This document shows, one piece after another, positions 29,682-38,955 of a DNA stretch of 64,000 nucleotides. The translations under genes were made by a program, and so were the position numbers. Under the pieces are notes generated by a model. It was not told the origin of the DNA. It made no database searches and was given only the letters and a program-made list of their open reading frames with translations. Positions within the stretch are counted from its first letter, which is position 1, and each line of letters starts with the position of its first letter. This stretch comes from Cyanobium sp. AMD-g (GTDB lineage Bacteria; Cyanobacteriota; Cyanobacteriia; PCC-6307; Cyanobiaceae), in contig NZ_JAGQCW010000009.1 of assembly GCF_024346395.1 (NCBI RefSeq), positions 1 to 64,000 on the forward strand, read 5' to 3'.

Positions 29682-29707
29682 CGTTAGCTCCATCGCTGCA
29701 GGTGGCC

Positions 29708-30283
29708 ATGGCCCATCCTTCGTGGCCCAGGCCCCCGGGGGGGAGTGCCGCCCTCCTGCCGCTGGCGGCGCTCTTGTTGCTGCTCGGCAGCGCGGCGCCC
29801 GGCGCCCGAGCCCTGGAGCTGGGCGGCCGCACCGCGTTCGTGCGGGCCCCCTGGAAGGTGACCCTCACCAGCTACACCACCAACGTGGGCCAATCCCCGG
29901 CGGAGTACTTTTTCACCCTCAGCCTCGATGAGCTGGCGGGTGCCTCCCTCGGCGGGCTGACCATCCAGCAGACCAGGGGTGCCGACTGGCAGTTCCCCTT
30001 CGCCGTCGAGCGGACCCGGGCCTTCCTGGGGGCCCCCCGTCGCGAGGGCCGCCAGATCCCCGTGCTGGCCAGCTTCGAACCGGCCGCTAGGCGCTTCACC
30101 CTGCAATTCCCTGAGCCCGTTCCCCCCGGGGCGACCGTCACCGTGTCGCTGCGGCCCTGGTTCAACCCCGTCCAGGCCGACACCTATCTGTTTCAGGTCA
30201 CGGCGATTCCAGCCGGACCGGGCCCAGTGGCAAGCCCGGTGGGGGTGGGTACCCTGCGCATCTACCAACCCAACGACTGGTGA
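29708..30283 (+). CDS. DUF2808-family secreted or envelope protein
   Basis: 191 residues with a signal peptide (hydrophobic about 18-32, cleavage near ALELGG). The mature domain FYFTL-like strand YFFTLSLDELAGASLGGLTIQQ, then VTVSLRPWFNPVQADTYLFQVTAIP, matches the DUF2808 cyanobacterial family, predicted beta-rich and extracytoplasmic. Role unknown. It starts 26 bases after the GST gene and precedes the DUF427 gene. Confidence 0.8.
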   Translation: MAHPSWPRPPGGSAALLPLAALLLLLGSAAPGARALELGGRTAFVRAPWKVTLTSYTTNVGQSPAEYFFTLSLDELAGASLGGLTIQQTRGADWQFPFAVERTRAFLGAPRREGRQIPVLASFEPAARRFTLQFPEPVPPGATVTVSLRPWFNPVQADTYLFQVTAIPAGPGPVASPVGVGTLRIYQPNDW

Positions 30284-30326
30284 GCTGAGCGGGGGTCAGA
30301 ATGGTCACACTTCGACGGCGTCAGTG

Positions 30327-30605
30327 ATGCAGGCCAGCTGGAATGGAAGGGTGATCGCCAGCAGCGATGACATCGTGACGGTGGAAGGCAACGCCTACTT
30401 CCCGGCGGAGTCGCTGGATGAAGCCTGCATCAGGCCTTCCAACCACCGCTCGGTCTGCGGCTGGAAGGGGGAAGCCCACTACTACGACCTGGTGGTGGAC
30501 GGCAAGGAGAATGCCAATGCCGTCTGGTACTACCCGGAGCCGAAGGAGGCCGCCAGCAACATCCGTGGCCGGGTGGCCTTCTGGAAAGGCGTGTCGGTGG
30601 CCTGA
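30327..30605 (+). CDS. DUF427-family protein
   Basis: 92 residues with the family pattern MQASWNGRVIASSDDIVTVEGNAYFP, then STNH-like RPSNHRSVCGWKGEAHYYDL and NAVWYYPEPKEAASNIRGRVAFW. DUF427 is a small beta-barrel of unknown biochemical role, common in cyanobacteria and plants. ATG 30327 is preceded by GTG in frame. It probably shares a transcript with the DUF2808 gene. Confidence 0.88.
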   Translation: MQASWNGRVIASSDDIVTVEGNAYFPAESLDEACIRPSNHRSVCGWKGEAHYYDLVVDGKENANAVWYYPEPKEAASNIRGRVAFWKGVSVA

Positions 30606-30610
30606 GAGCT

Positions 30611-30889
30611 TCAGGTGCCCGGGTAGCGCAGGGTGCGCCATTCACCGCTAACCGTGCTCACTTCCACGCCGATGCCCACCGGTCCCTGCACGGGGCCGAA
30701 TTCTTCCTGCCACCAGTGCAGCGCCTCACTCCAGGCCGCATCCAGGGACTCGTAGAGGTCGTCGAGGATCGGATGGGGTTCACCCTGCTGATCCACCAGC
30801 CGGTAGGTGCGGCAGGAGGAAGAACTGCTGCGCTGACGGGTCTGAGGAAAGGAGATCGCCACGTCTTGCCTCGTATACAGGAATGGCAT
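30611..30889 (-). CDS. small hypothetical protein
   Basis: 92 residues, with a serine run (SSSSS near residue 21) and a C-terminal region ending RTLRYPGT. The core RLVDQQGEPHPILDDLYESLDAAWSEALHWW looks like a compact alpha/beta unit. No signal peptide. I do not recognise it. It is convergent with the DUF427 gene (5 bases apart). Confidence 0.55.
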   Translation of the reverse strand: MPFLYTRQDVAISFPQTRQRSSSSSCRTYRLVDQQGEPHPILDDLYESLDAAWSEALHWWQEEFGPVQGPVGIGVEVSTVSGEWRTLRYPGT

Positions 30890-30944
30890 TCTGCCCCCTG
30901 TGACAGATCTGAACTGTCACCTTCACAACATCTTTCGGTGTTGT

Positions 30945-32084
30945 TCAGGCGGTTGGGCCCCCGGCGCTGTCACGGCTGGGGGGGCGTTTGCGGCCCGTGC
31001 GGTGACTGACCTGGCGGCTGCGCTCCTGATAGCGGTGCACCACCGGCAGCCTCTCCTGCTGGTAGTGCTGCAGGGCCAGCTCCGGGGTGGCGGAGCTGCC
31101 GGGGGCAAGCCAGGCGGCCAGGGCCACCGCATCCTCCAGTCCCGCCGTCATGCCCCGGGCCTGGGAAGAGCTCATCGCATGGGCGGCGTCGCCGATCAGG
31201 GCCACCCGCCCGGCAACGAACGCCGGCAGGGGGTCGATGTCGAACGACCAGTTCGCCACCACCCCTTCCGGGTCCGTGGCACGGATGATGGCGGCGGCAT
31301 CGGCGGGCAGCTTGGCCAGGGCGGCAGCCGGCACCCCCTCCTCCAGCAGCCTCTGCCTGGTCTCCCGATCGTCGGGGAGCTCCTCCTCCTGGAAGAAGCC
31401 CCAGTGGGTGCGCCCGTTCCCTTCCCCATCGGGGCCCAGATCGAAGAAATTGGCGTAAATGCCCCGGCCGCGGGCATAGACGAAGAAATCCCCGCCCGCG
31501 CAGAAGGTGTCGTCGGTCACGACCCCGCGCCAGACCCGATCGCCGAGGTACTGCAGGCGCCGCTCGGGGCGGAGCAGGGCGGCCACCTTGGAAAAGACTC
31601 CGTCGGCTCCGATCAGCAGATCGCCCGTCCATGGGGGGCCTTCGGCGAACTGCGCTTCGACGCCTTCCTGGCTTTGGCTCCAGCTGACGAGGCAGCGACC
31701 GCCCTGGAAGCCAGCGGGATCGAAATGGCGCCAGAGGGCGTCCAGGATGGCGCGCCGGTGAATCAGCAGCGACGGCAACGCGTCGGCTTCCCGTTCGGCC
31801 GGGCTGGCGTCGATCAGATCACCCCTCAGGTTGCGGAAGACGAACCGCTGGACCGGATGGCCACCGGCCAGCAGATCGTCGAGCAGTCCGGGGATCGCGG
31901 CGGCGGCCACCGCCTCGACGCCACTTTTCACAAGCAGGATCCCGCAGCCTTCGGTGCGCAGCCGTGGTGAGCGTTCGAACAGGGAGACCCGATGGCCCTG
32001 GCGCTGCAGGATCAGCGAGAGCAGCAGGCCGGAACTGCCGGCCCCCACCACGGCGATGCGAAGGCCGGCGGGGGCGGAACTCAT
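30945..32084 (-). CDS. FAD-dependent monooxygenase (aromatic hydroxylase/epoxidase-like)
   Basis: 379 residues. FAD Rossmann motif IAVVGAGSSGLLLSLIL, the DG motif in LIGADGVFSKV and the second FAD motif RVALIGDAAHAMSSSQARGM (GD) define the PHBH-like group that includes salicylate hydroxylases and zeaxanthin epoxidase. No membrane domain. Substrate unknown; a carotenoid or quinone is plausible in a cyanobacterium. Its ATG overlaps the stop of the upstream TerB-like gene (ATGA), so they are co-expressed. Confidence 0.83.
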   Translation of the reverse strand: MSSAPAGLRIAVVGAGSSGLLLSLILQRQGHRVSLFERSPRLRTEGCGILLVKSGVEAVAAAAIPGLLDDLLAGGHPVQRFVFRNLRGDLIDASPAEREADALPSLLIHRRAILDALWRHFDPAGFQGGRCLVSWSQSQEGVEAQFAEGPPWTGDLLIGADGVFSKVAALLRPERRLQYLGDRVWRGVVTDDTFCAGGDFFVYARGRGIYANFFDLGPDGEGNGRTHWGFFQEEELPDDRETRQRLLEEGVPAAALAKLPADAAAIIRATDPEGVVANWSFDIDPLPAFVAGRVALIGDAAHAMSSSQARGMTAGLEDAVALAAWLAPGSSATPELALQHYQQERLPVVHRYQERSRQVSHRTGRKRPPSRDSAGGPTA

Positions 32085-32500
32085 GCGCTCACGGCGGGCT
32101 CCAGGATGCTGGCATGGAGGACGTCCATCACCTCCAGGACCTTGCTGGTTTCCTCTGGATCCAGGCGCAGGGTGGTGGCGAGGTCGGCGAGAATCTTCTG
32201 CTCCTGATCCTGCAGTGGACCGTCGGAGCGCATGATCTCCGCTGCCACGGCGTAGGCCGTGTGGCGCTGGCGGTCATCGAGCACCGAGGCCGCTTCCTCC
32301 ATCAGCCCGATCGATCCCTTGGCCCGCAGGCCCTGAAGCAGGGTGTCCATCAGGGTGATCATCTCCTTGTCACTGCGACCCTTGAAGGGGGCGCGGTAAT
32401 CAAGGGCGTGGCGCAGGGCCCGTGTGCCCGCCATGGTGAGAGCACCATCCCAGGAGACGGCGGCGAGTGCGACCGCGGCGAAGGCCGTAGGTGCGTCCAT
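32081..32500 (-). CDS. TerB-like helical protein
   Basis: 139 residues from ATG 32500. An all-helical protein with the pattern of TerB/tellurite-resistance-like domains: FAAVALAAVSWDGALTMAGTRAL, LLQGLRAKGSIGLMEEAASVL, RHTAYAVAAEIMRSDGPLQDQE and KILADLATTLRLDPEETSKVL. Acidic residues (WDG, SDG) fit metal-binding positions of TerB. The family link is my pattern judgement and the biological role is unknown. It is the upstream partner of the FAD monooxygenase. Confidence 0.65.
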   Translation of the reverse strand: MDAPTAFAAVALAAVSWDGALTMAGTRALRHALDYRAPFKGRSDKEMITLMDTLLQGLRAKGSIGLMEEAASVLDDRQRHTAYAVAAEIMRSDGPLQDQEQKILADLATTLRLDPEETSKVLEVMDVLHASILEPAVSA

Positions 32501-32609
32501 GGATCGCGTCAAAAGCAAGGAACACCCGTCATCGTTCTCTCCAGGGGTGCCTGTCAGTGGCCGATGTGACCGAATCCACGAAAGAGTCCCCGGCGGCGCC
32601 CTTCGGGCC

Positions 32610-32876
32610 TCAGCGCCTGGTCGCCGCAGCACCGCCGTTCCCGCCTTCCCGGCACAGTCTCAGATACAGGGCGTCGGGTTCCTGGTAGCGGGCCGGGCGG
32701 CAGTCGTGCAGGCGGGCCAGCTGCTGCCAGCACACGGTCCGCTGCACCGTCTTGAGGCTCTTGCCTTCCCGCGCCAGCATGCGCATGGCCCGGCAGTAGG
32801 AGCCGTAGCGATCCTCCAGATCCCGGAGTTCGGCGGATCCGTCGGCGGCGGGGAGCTGGTCGGCTGGAGGTGGCAT
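32610..32876 (-). CDS. small conserved protein, RTVCW family, copy 1
   Basis: 88 residues. The core YGSYCRAMRMLAREGKSLKT, VQRTVCWQQLARLHDCRP and ARYQEPDALYLRLCRE is shared, with about half identity, with the protein at 53706-53984. It has two cysteines in the core and a helical pattern, and no membrane segment. The low-complexity N-terminus may be over-extended. A cyanobacterial family of unknown function. It stands between the TerB-like gene and the glnN terminator, on the same strand as glnN. Confidence 0.72.
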   Translation of the reverse strand: MPPPADQLPAADGSAELRDLEDRYGSYCRAMRMLAREGKSLKTVQRTVCWQQLARLHDCRPARYQEPDALYLRLCREGGNGGAAATRR

Positions 32877-32963
32877 GCATCGACTCCAGCACCTCCCACC
32901 ACGGCGCGACTGTGCCGAAGGGAACCAAGCGCGCAGGACGTGAGGCCCCTCCAGCTGCAGGCC

Positions 32964-32990
32964 AAAAAAAGAGGGCCCCGAAGGGCCCTT
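32964..32990 (-). terminator. intrinsic terminator of glnN
   Basis: On the minus strand AGGGCCC-TTCG-GGGCCCT forms a stable stem with a UUCG-type tetraloop, followed by T7. It lies 22 bases after the glnN stop. Confidence 0.85.
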
Positions 32991-33011
32991 CAGCAGGTGA
33001 GGCCTGGGGGC

Positions 33012-35180
33012 TCAGCGGATGAACAGCATCTCCTGGTAGGAGGGCAGGGGCCAGAGGTTGTCATCGACCAGGGCCTCCAGGCCATCGACCACTTCCCGCA
33101 GCTGATGCATCAGGGGCATCAGGGTGTCGGCGGAGTAGCGCATGTGCGCAATGGTGCCGTGGGGAGCCTGGCTGATGGCACTTTCGAGCGCACTGCTGAG
33201 TTCCATCAGCTTGGCGCTGAGGGACGCGACCTTGTGCTGGGTGTCCGGGGACACCTGGAGGCCCATGGAGGTCTGCAGTTGCAGGGAACTGGCCAGTTCA
33301 CCCAGGTAGCGCATGGCGGCCGGGTAGATCTGGGTCTGGGCGATCTGCACCGCCAGCTTGGCCTCCACGTCGATGGCCAGCACGTACTGCTCGGCGTAGA
33401 CCTCGAAGCGGCTCTCCAGCTCCAGGGGGGTGAGGACACCCTGCTGGGCGAACAGGTCGCGGACTTCAGGCCGCTGCAGCACCGGCAGGGAATCGGCGGT
33501 GGTGGGAAGGTTCTCCAGGCCCCGCTCCTCCACGGCGATGCGGTGCCACTCGCTGGAATAGCCGTCGCCACCGAACACCACGTTGCCGTGGTCGGTCATG
33601 ATCTGCTTCAGCACGGAGAAGGCGGCACCCGGCAGGCTTTCGCCGGCGGCCATCTTCTGCTCCAGCTGGTCGCTCATGTAGGCGAGTGAATCGGCCAGGA
33701 TCGTGTTCATGGCCACCAGGGGGCCGGCCACCGACTGATTGGAGCCGACGGCGCGGAACTCGAAACGGTTGCCGGTGAAGGCAAAGGGTGAGGTGCGGTT
33801 GCGGTCGCCGGGATCCTTGGGGAACTCCGGCAGGGTGTCGACGCCCAGTTGCATGACGCCGGCATGGGTGGAGCCCGTCACGTCACCTTCCTTGATCTGG
33901 CGGAAGACGTCCTCCAGCTGGCTGCCCAGATAGACGGAGATGATCGCCGGAGGGGCCTCGTTGGCGCCGAGGCGGTGATCGTTGCCGGCGGTGGCCACAA
34001 CGGCCCGCATCAGGGGGCCGAACTTGTGCACGCCGCGGATGACGGCCCCGCAGAACAGCAGGAACTGCATGTTCTCGTGGGGGGTGTTGCCGGGATCCAG
34101 CAGGTTGCCCTGGGTGGGGTTGCCCACCGACCAGTTGACGTGCTTGCCGGAGCCGTTGATGCCTTCGAAGGGCTTCTCATGCAGCAGGCAGTTCATGCCG
34201 TGGCGGCGTGCCGTGCTCTTGAGAATGGTCATGATCAGCTGCTGGTGATCCGTGGCCACGTTGGCCGCCTCGAAGAACGGGGCGATTTCGAACTGGCCCG
34301 GTGCCACCTCGTTGTGGCGAGTCTTGGCGGGGATGCCCAGCTTGTACAGCTGACGTTCCACGTCCTGCATGTACACCTGCACCCGCTGGGGGATGGCGCC
34401 GAAGTAGTGGTCGTCGAACTGCTGGCCCTTGGCAGAGGGCTTGCCGAACAGGGTGCGGCCGGCCAGGAGAAGGTCGGGACGCAGGGGGACGTAGGCGCTG
34501 TCGATGAGGAAGTATTCCTGCTCAGCGCCGCAGCTGGAGTTGACCGGGGCCACCTCGGTTTCACCCAGCAGCCGCAGCAGGCGCTGGGCCTGCTTGTTCA
34601 TGGCGGCGTTGGAGCGCAGCAGGGGGGTCTTCTTGTCGAGGGCCTCGCCGGTCCAGGAGATGAAGACGGTGGGGATGCAGAGCGTGAGACCGTTGGGGGT
34701 CTCCATCAGGAAGGCTGGGCTGGTGATGTCCCAGGCGGTGTAGCCGCGGGCCTCGAAGGTGGTGCGGATGCCGCCGCTCGGGAACGAGGAGCCGTCGGGC
34801 TCGCCCTGCACCAGCACCTTGCCGGTGAATTCAGTGATCACCGAGCCATCCGCCTGAACCGAGATGAAGCCGTCGTGCTTCTCGGCGGTCGCGTTGGTGA
34901 GTGGGTAGAAGACGTGGGCGTAGTAGAGAGCGCCGCGGCCGGTCGCCCACTCCTTCATCGCCTGGGCCACCACGTTGGCGACGGAGACGTCGAGCTTGCC
35001 GTTCTCCTTGATGGTGCGCTGCACCGACTTGAAAATGTCCTTGGGCAGGGCCGCCTTCATCTTGGCCAGGCTGAACACGTCGCTGGCCCAGAGCTCATCG
35101 AGGGACTCGATGGGGGGGGTCACCACCGGCGGGCGCTGGTGAATCTCCTGAATGGCGGCGAAGCGTTGGGGGCTGGGCAT
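33012..35180 (-). CDS. glnN: glutamine synthetase type III
   Basis: 722 residues from ATG 35180, the usual GSIII length (a TTG at 35213 is an alternative). It makes glutamine from glutamate, ammonia and ATP. Signature parts are [17 protein letters not shown], the catalytic [44 protein letters not shown] and [19 protein letters not shown] in cyanobacteria is induced by nitrogen limitation, normally through NtcA. I did not find a clean GTA-N8-TAC site upstream. It is one of three glutamine-synthetase-family genes in this window. Confidence 0.96.
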   Translation of the reverse strand: MPSPQRFAAIQEIHQRPPVVTPPIESLDELWASDVFSLAKMKAALPKDIFKSVQRTIKENGKLDVSVANVVAQAMKEWATGRGALYYAHVFYPLTNATAEKHDGFISVQADGSVITEFTGKVLVQGEPDGSSFPSGGIRTTFEARGYTAWDITSPAFLMETPNGLTLCIPTVFISWTGEALDKKTPLLRSNAAMNKQAQRLLRLLGETEVAPVNSSCGAEQEYFLIDSAYVPLRPDLLLAGRTLFGKPSAKGQQFDDHYFGAIPQRVQVYMQDVERQLYKLGIPAKTRHNEVAPGQFEIAPFFEAANVATDHQQLIMTILKSTARRHGMNCLLHEKPFEGINGSGKHVNWSVGNPTQGNLLDPGNTPHENMQFLLFCGAVIRGVHKFGPLMRAVVATAGNDHRLGANEAPPAIISVYLGSQLEDVFRQIKEGDVTGSTHAGVMQLGVDTLPEFPKDPGDRNRTSPFAFTGNRFEFRAVGSNQSVAGPLVAMNTILADSLAYMSDQLEQKMAAGESLPGAAFSVLKQIMTDHGNVVFGGDGYSSEWHRIAVEERGLENLPTTADSLPVLQRPEVRDLFAQQGVLTPLELESRFEVYAEQYVLAIDVEAKLAVQIAQTQIYPAAMRYLGELASSLQLQTSMGLQVSPDTQHKVASLSAKLMELSSALESAISQAPHGTIAHMRYSADTLMPLMHQLREVVDGLEALVDDNLWPLPSYQEMLFIR

Positions 35181-35285
35181 GGAAACAGCGTTGGTCGGCT
35201 GGAGGGTATCCAATCCTTGCGTCCTGCCCCATGGGTGGTGCCGTTGATACAGAACGGCAGGTTGCCCAGCGGCCGGGCCGAACCC

Positions 35286-35714
35286 TCAGCTCAGGTACGA
35301 GCGGATTGCCGGCCGGCACCAGAACACCAGTGCCGTCAGGGTGAGACCCCAGGCCAGGGGAGCTGCCACGGCCAGCAGGAGGCGCTCCTCGCCCACCAGG
35401 GTCATCCGCACGATGCCGTAGGCCATCTCAATCGCCAGATCCAGCGACAGCGCCACAATCGCCAGCACCTGGCCCCACAGCCGCCACTTCAGCAACGCGA
35501 CGCAAGCCAGCACCCCCAGGGCCACCGCGGGCAGCACGGCGCTGGTGTAAACGACGACATTGGCCGTTCTCCAGATGCTGCTGAGCAGGATCGCCGCCAG
35601 GCCCAGCGGCAGGACCAGCAGGTTGGCCACCAGGCCGATCCAGGCCAGGACGCGATAGCCCCGTGGTGGCTGGAGTTCCGCCAGGGCGGCCGGTGTCGTC
35701 AAGAGCGTCTGCAT
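35286..35714 (-). CDS. four-helix membrane protein of unknown function
   Basis: 142 residues from ATG 35714. Four hydrophobic helices are predicted (about 22-48, 52-75, 78-105, 115-137), with short loops. No family signature. It resembles small inner-membrane proteins with no catalytic motif. The next upstream gene on this strand ends 13 bases before its start, so it is likely co-transcribed. Confidence 0.6.
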   Translation of the reverse strand: MQTLLTTPAALAELQPPRGYRVLAWIGLVANLLVLPLGLAAILLSSIWRTANVVVYTSAVLPAVALGVLACVALLKWRLWGQVLAIVALSLDLAIEMAYGIVRMTLVGEERLLLAVAAPLAWGLTLTALVFWCRPAIRSYLS

Positions 35715-35727
35715 CCCTGTGATTGTC

Positions 35728-36093
35728 TCAGTTGCGGTCGGGAAGGGCGCCGTCCCGGTCGGATCGAAACACCAGGTCAAGGTCCGGCATCACCTGAGCC
35801 GCGATCGCCACCAGCGTCTCGAACAGTTGCTTGGTGTGGGGCGCGCCGGCCCCCATGGCTTCCCGACTCATCAGCACCAGTTCCAGCACAGGCCCATCCG
35901 CCTTGGCCTGCACGTCGGCGATCAGCTGCAGCCGCAGCATCTCGTGCTCCCCCCGGACCATGGCACTGAGGTGGGCGGGGGAGCGATGCTCCACCTCGGC
36001 GTGAAACCGCTGGATCAGGGGATCGAGGCGACCGATGAGTTCAGGTGGCGGCAGCGGCTGCCGGGGCCGGAAGAGGAGCAGAAAACGGGCCAT
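35728..36093 (-). CDS. hypothetical protein
   Basis: 121 residues from ATG 36093. It begins ARFLLLFRPRQPLPPPELIG, which is not a convincing signal peptide. A mixed alpha/beta body follows with LELVLMSREAMGAGAPHT. No motif recognised. It is transcribed toward the membrane-protein gene. Confidence 0.5.
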   Translation of the reverse strand: MARFLLLFRPRQPLPPPELIGRLDPLIQRFHAEVEHRSPAHLSAMVRGEHEMLRLQLIADVQAKADGPVLELVLMSREAMGAGAPHTKQLFETLVAIAAQVMPDLDLVFRSDRDGALPDRN

Positions 36094-36162
36094 GACGTCC
36101 GGCTGTTGTCCCCATCCTGAAGCCGGGGCGAGGAAGTGCACCACCGTGCCAGCCAGCTCCCC

Positions 36163-36855
36163 TCAGCGCAGCTCGAACAGCAGCAGATCTGCCCCAACGG
36201 CGCCGGCCTCGAAGCTGTCGGCTGGGGCCGCCGGAAAGCCGAGTCCGTCGCCCCGCTGCATAGGCTGCCCGAAGGCTGACCCCTGGCCAGAGATCAGCTG
36301 CAACCAGCCAGAGGTCCCAGGGGCGATGGCCAGCACCAGGCGCTCTCCTGCCGCAGGTTGTGCCCGCCAGAGCCGCACCCGACGGTTGATGGCGAGGGCC
36401 CCCTGGTGTCCATCCGGATCCAGCAGCGGTGTCCAGCCGGGCTGGAGCCGGAACGGTTCCTGGCGATAGGCCGGGGGGTGGCCCGCCCGATCCGGCTCGA
36501 TCCAGATCTGCAGCAGCCGGCAGGGGCTCTCGCCCTGGTTCATCTCGCTGTGCACCACGCCGGTGCCGGCGCTCATCGCCTGCACCTCTCCGGCCCGCAG
36601 CACCTCGCTGTGGCCCATGGAGTCGTGGTGGTTGAGCTGGCCGTCCACCATCACCGTGACGATCTCCATGTCCCGGTGCGGATGCATGCCGAAGCCGCGG
36701 CCGGCGGCGATCGTGTCGTCGTTGATCACCCGCAGCGGCCCGAACCCCATCCAGGCCGGATCGTGGTGGTGGGAGAAGGAGAAGCTGTGCCAGCTGTCCA
36801 GCCAGTCGAGCTGGCTGTGGAAGCGCTCGCCGGCGGGTCGGAAGACAATGGTCAT
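36163..36855 (-). CDS. pirin-family protein (YhhW-like, quercetin 2,3-dioxygenase type)
   Basis: 230 residues. A two-lobed cupin. Metal ligands fall in GFGMHPHRDMEIVTVMVDGQL (HxH...E) and HSEMNQGESP follows. The start MTIVFRPAGERFHSQLDWLDSWHSFSF is typical of bacterial YhhW. Some members dioxygenate quercetin; many have no proven substrate. It is the last gene of a three-gene redox operon after OYE and FMN reductase, and is 11 bases from the FMN reductase. Confidence 0.88.
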   Translation of the reverse strand: MTIVFRPAGERFHSQLDWLDSWHSFSFSHHHDPAWMGFGPLRVINDDTIAAGRGFGMHPHRDMEIVTVMVDGQLNHHDSMGHSEVLRAGEVQAMSAGTGVVHSEMNQGESPCRLLQIWIEPDRAGHPPAYRQEPFRLQPGWTPLLDPDGHQGALAINRRVRLWRAQPAAGERLVLAIAPGTSGWLQLISGQGSAFGQPMQRGDGLGFPAAPADSFEAGAVGADLLLFELR

Positions 36856-36866
36856 GGGGTGGGGTT

Positions 36867-37385
36867 TCAGGGTTGGATCAGTTCCATGCGCTGGAGGCGG
36901 TGGACGATGTCGTCGATGCTGCTGTCCTTGGCGGGATTGCTGCGGCTGCTGGAGAGCTGGCGACCCACCACGTTGGCCCCGAGATGGGCCAGCTGGATGC
37001 GCAGCACGGCCAGCACCTCGACGCCGGGCCCGCCGGAATGGGTCGCGATCGCGATCGGCCGGCCGTTGAACAGGCTGCGGAACCCGTCCCCCTGCACCGA
37101 GAGCCAGGCGATGGCGCTGGTCAGCACCGGCGGCAGGGAGCCGTTGTACTCGGGCGCGCAGATCAACCAGCGCGGCGCGGCCTCGAGCCGGCGGCTCAGC
37201 TCCTCCACCTCGGCGGGAAGGCCGGAGGCCGCGTGGGTGCGCGGGTTGTAGAGCGGCAGGGAGAGGGTGGTGAGGTCGAGCACCTCGGCGGCCATGCCAC
37301 GGGCGCGGCCGGCGGCGGCGAAACGCTCGGCGAGTTTGAGGTTCTCGCCGTTGCTGGCACTGAGCACCAGAAGATCGGTGGACAT
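36867..37385 (-). CDS. NADPH-dependent FMN reductase / quinone reductase
   Basis: 172 residues, flavodoxin-like. MSTDLLVLSASNGENLKLAERF (phosphate loop), APEYNGSLPPVLTSAIAWLS (FMN-site segment PEYN) and [16 protein letters not shown] match the ArsH/YieF quinone-chromate reductase family. It reduces quinones or free flavin. The start ATG follows the OYE stop by 1 base. It may supply reduced flavin or share a xenobiotic electrophile role with OYE. Confidence 0.88.
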   Translation of the reverse strand: MSTDLLVLSASNGENLKLAERFAAAGRARGMAAEVLDLTTLSLPLYNPRTHAASGLPAEVEELSRRLEAAPRWLICAPEYNGSLPPVLTSAIAWLSVQGDGFRSLFNGRPIAIATHSGGPGVEVLAVLRIQLAHLGANVVGRQLSSSRSNPAKDSSIDDIVHRLQRMELIQP

Positions 37386-37386
37386 G

Positions 37387-38454
37387 TCAGGCGGATTCCA
37401 GGAAGGGGTAGTCGGTGTAGCCGGCAGCACCGGCGGTGTAGTAGGTGGCCGGGTCGGGGGACTGCAGGGGTGCGCCCAGGCGCAGGCGCTCGGGCAGGTC
37501 CGGGTTGGCCAGGAACGGCGTGCCGAAGGCCACCGCATCCAGCTGCCCGGAGGCGATGGCGGTATTGGCCTCCTCGGCCGTGTAGCCCATGTTCCCCACC
37601 AGCGCCCCGCTGAAGCCGGCCCGGATCGGGGTGAGCACATCGCCGTGCTGCTGGCCGAGGAAGTCCCCGCGCATCACGTGCAGGTAATCCAGGCCGGTGC
37701 TCTCCAGCCGCTGGGCCAGCCAGCCCGACAGACCGACGGGGTCGCTGTCGACCATGGCGTTGTAGCCGTTCAGCGGCGAGATCCGCAGGCCCACCAGGGG
37801 CGATTCGGCCCTGGCGGCCTCCAGCACCTCCAGCAGCAGCCGGGCCCGGTTGGCCACCGGTCCGCCGTAGGGCCCCTGCCGCCGGTTGCTGCCATCCCGC
37901 AGGAAAGCGTCGAGCAGGTAGCCGTTGGCGCCATGCACCTCGACACCGTCGAAGCCCGCGTCGATGGCGTTGCGGGTGGCCTGCCGGAACCCCGTCACGA
38001 TCCCCGGCAGTTCGTCGTCGGCCAGTTCCCGGGGGACGACGTAGGGCTGTTTCCCCTCGGGGGTGTGCACCTCGTCGCCGGTGATGGCGATCGGGCTCGG
38101 CGCCACCGGCTGGCGACCCCCGTTGAGCAGGGGGTGGCAGGCCCGCCCGCCGTGCCAGATCTGCAGCACGATGCGCCCACCGGCCGCATGGACCGCGTCG
38201 GTGGTGAGCCGCCAGCCCGCCACCTGGGCCGCCGAATGGATGCCGGGCTCGTGCCAGAAGGCCGAGTTGCCCTCCATGACCATCGTGGCTTCGGCGATCA
38301 GCAGGCCGGCGCTGGCCCGCTGCTGGTAATAGGTCGCCATCAGAGGCCCCGGAACGTGGTCCGGCTCGGCCCGGCATCGGGTGAGGGGAGCCATCAACAC
38401 CCGGTTGGGCAACCGCAGCGGGCCCACGGTCAGGGGGGTGAACAGGTCGCTCAT
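37387..38454 (-). CDS. old-yellow-enzyme NADH:flavin oxidoreductase (alkene reductase)
   Basis: 355 residues, TIM barrel with FMN. LFTPLTVGPLRLPNRVLMAPLTRCRAEPD starts the protein. Active-site features are GRACHPLLNGG and FDGVEVHGANGYLLDAFLRDGSNRR (HxxN pair), and the FMN phosphate site lies in NTAIASGQLDAVAFGTPFLANPDL. The family reduces activated carbon-carbon double bonds and nitro compounds. It is divergent from HxlR gene 38599, whose product probably controls it. Confidence 0.93.
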   Translation of the reverse strand: MSDLFTPLTVGPLRLPNRVLMAPLTRCRAEPDHVPGPLMATYYQQRASAGLLIAEATMVMEGNSAFWHEPGIHSAAQVAGWRLTTDAVHAAGGRIVLQIWHGGRACHPLLNGGRQPVAPSPIAITGDEVHTPEGKQPYVVPRELADDELPGIVTGFRQATRNAIDAGFDGVEVHGANGYLLDAFLRDGSNRRQGPYGGPVANRARLLLEVLEAARAESPLVGLRISPLNGYNAMVDSDPVGLSGWLAQRLESTGLDYLHVMRGDFLGQQHGDVLTPIRAGFSGALVGNMGYTAEEANTAIASGQLDAVAFGTPFLANPDLPERLRLGAPLQSPDPATYYTAGAAGYTDYPFLESA

Positions 38455-38598
38455 GGGGCAGTGACCAGCCGGCTGGAGCGGGGATGCCCCGAGCCGTAAG
38501 GGATTGTTAAGGTCATGGCGCGACTCTGGAGGACGCGCACCCTGACTGACAAGAACGCACCGGCTTGTGCCTGGGGCACCCGCCGGTAACCCAGACCT

Positions 38599-38955
38599 GT
38601 GACCGCCTCCTTTCCCGATCCCGAGCCCTCAGGCGGCTCGGAGCTCTGTCCGGCGGAGCTGGCCCTGAGGGTGGTGCGCGGCCGCTGGAAGCTGCTGATC
38701 CTCTGCCGTCTCAGCGAGGGTCCCCAGCGCTTCTCGGCCCTGCAGCGGTCCCTGGCGGGGGTGAGCCACAAAGTGCTCACGGCCCAGCTGCGGGAGCTGG
38801 AGGCCGATGCCGTCGTCTGCCGGCGTGTCTTCGGCGAGGTGCCGCCGCGGGTGGAGTACGACCTCAGCGAGCGGGGTCGGGAGCTCCTGCCCGTGCTGGA
38901 AGGTCTGCACGCCTGGGGAGCGGCAGCCCCGCCAGCGGTGGAAGCTGGGGAATGA
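38599..38955 (+). CDS. HxlR-family transcriptional regulator
   Basis: 118 residues from a GTG. A winged helix: LALRVVRGRWKLLILCRLSEGPQRFSALQRSLAGVSHKVLTAQLRELEADAVVCRRVFGEVPPRVEYDLSERGREL. HxlR proteins often sense electrophiles or aldehydes through cysteines (here C near the first helix and C in VVCRRV). The divergent OYE operon across 144 bases is the likely target, plus autoregulation. The 3' end overlaps the bcsA-like gene by 92 bases on the opposite strand. Confidence 0.9.
   Translation: MTASFPDPEPSGGSELCPAELALRVVRGRWKLLILCRLSEGPQRFSALQRSLAGVSHKVLTAQLRELEADAVVCRRVFGEVPPRVEYDLSERGRELLPVLEGLHAWGAAAPPAVEAGE

Noticed and set aside
33849-35969. 706-residue plus-strand frame
   Set aside because: Shadow of glnN and neighbouring genes.
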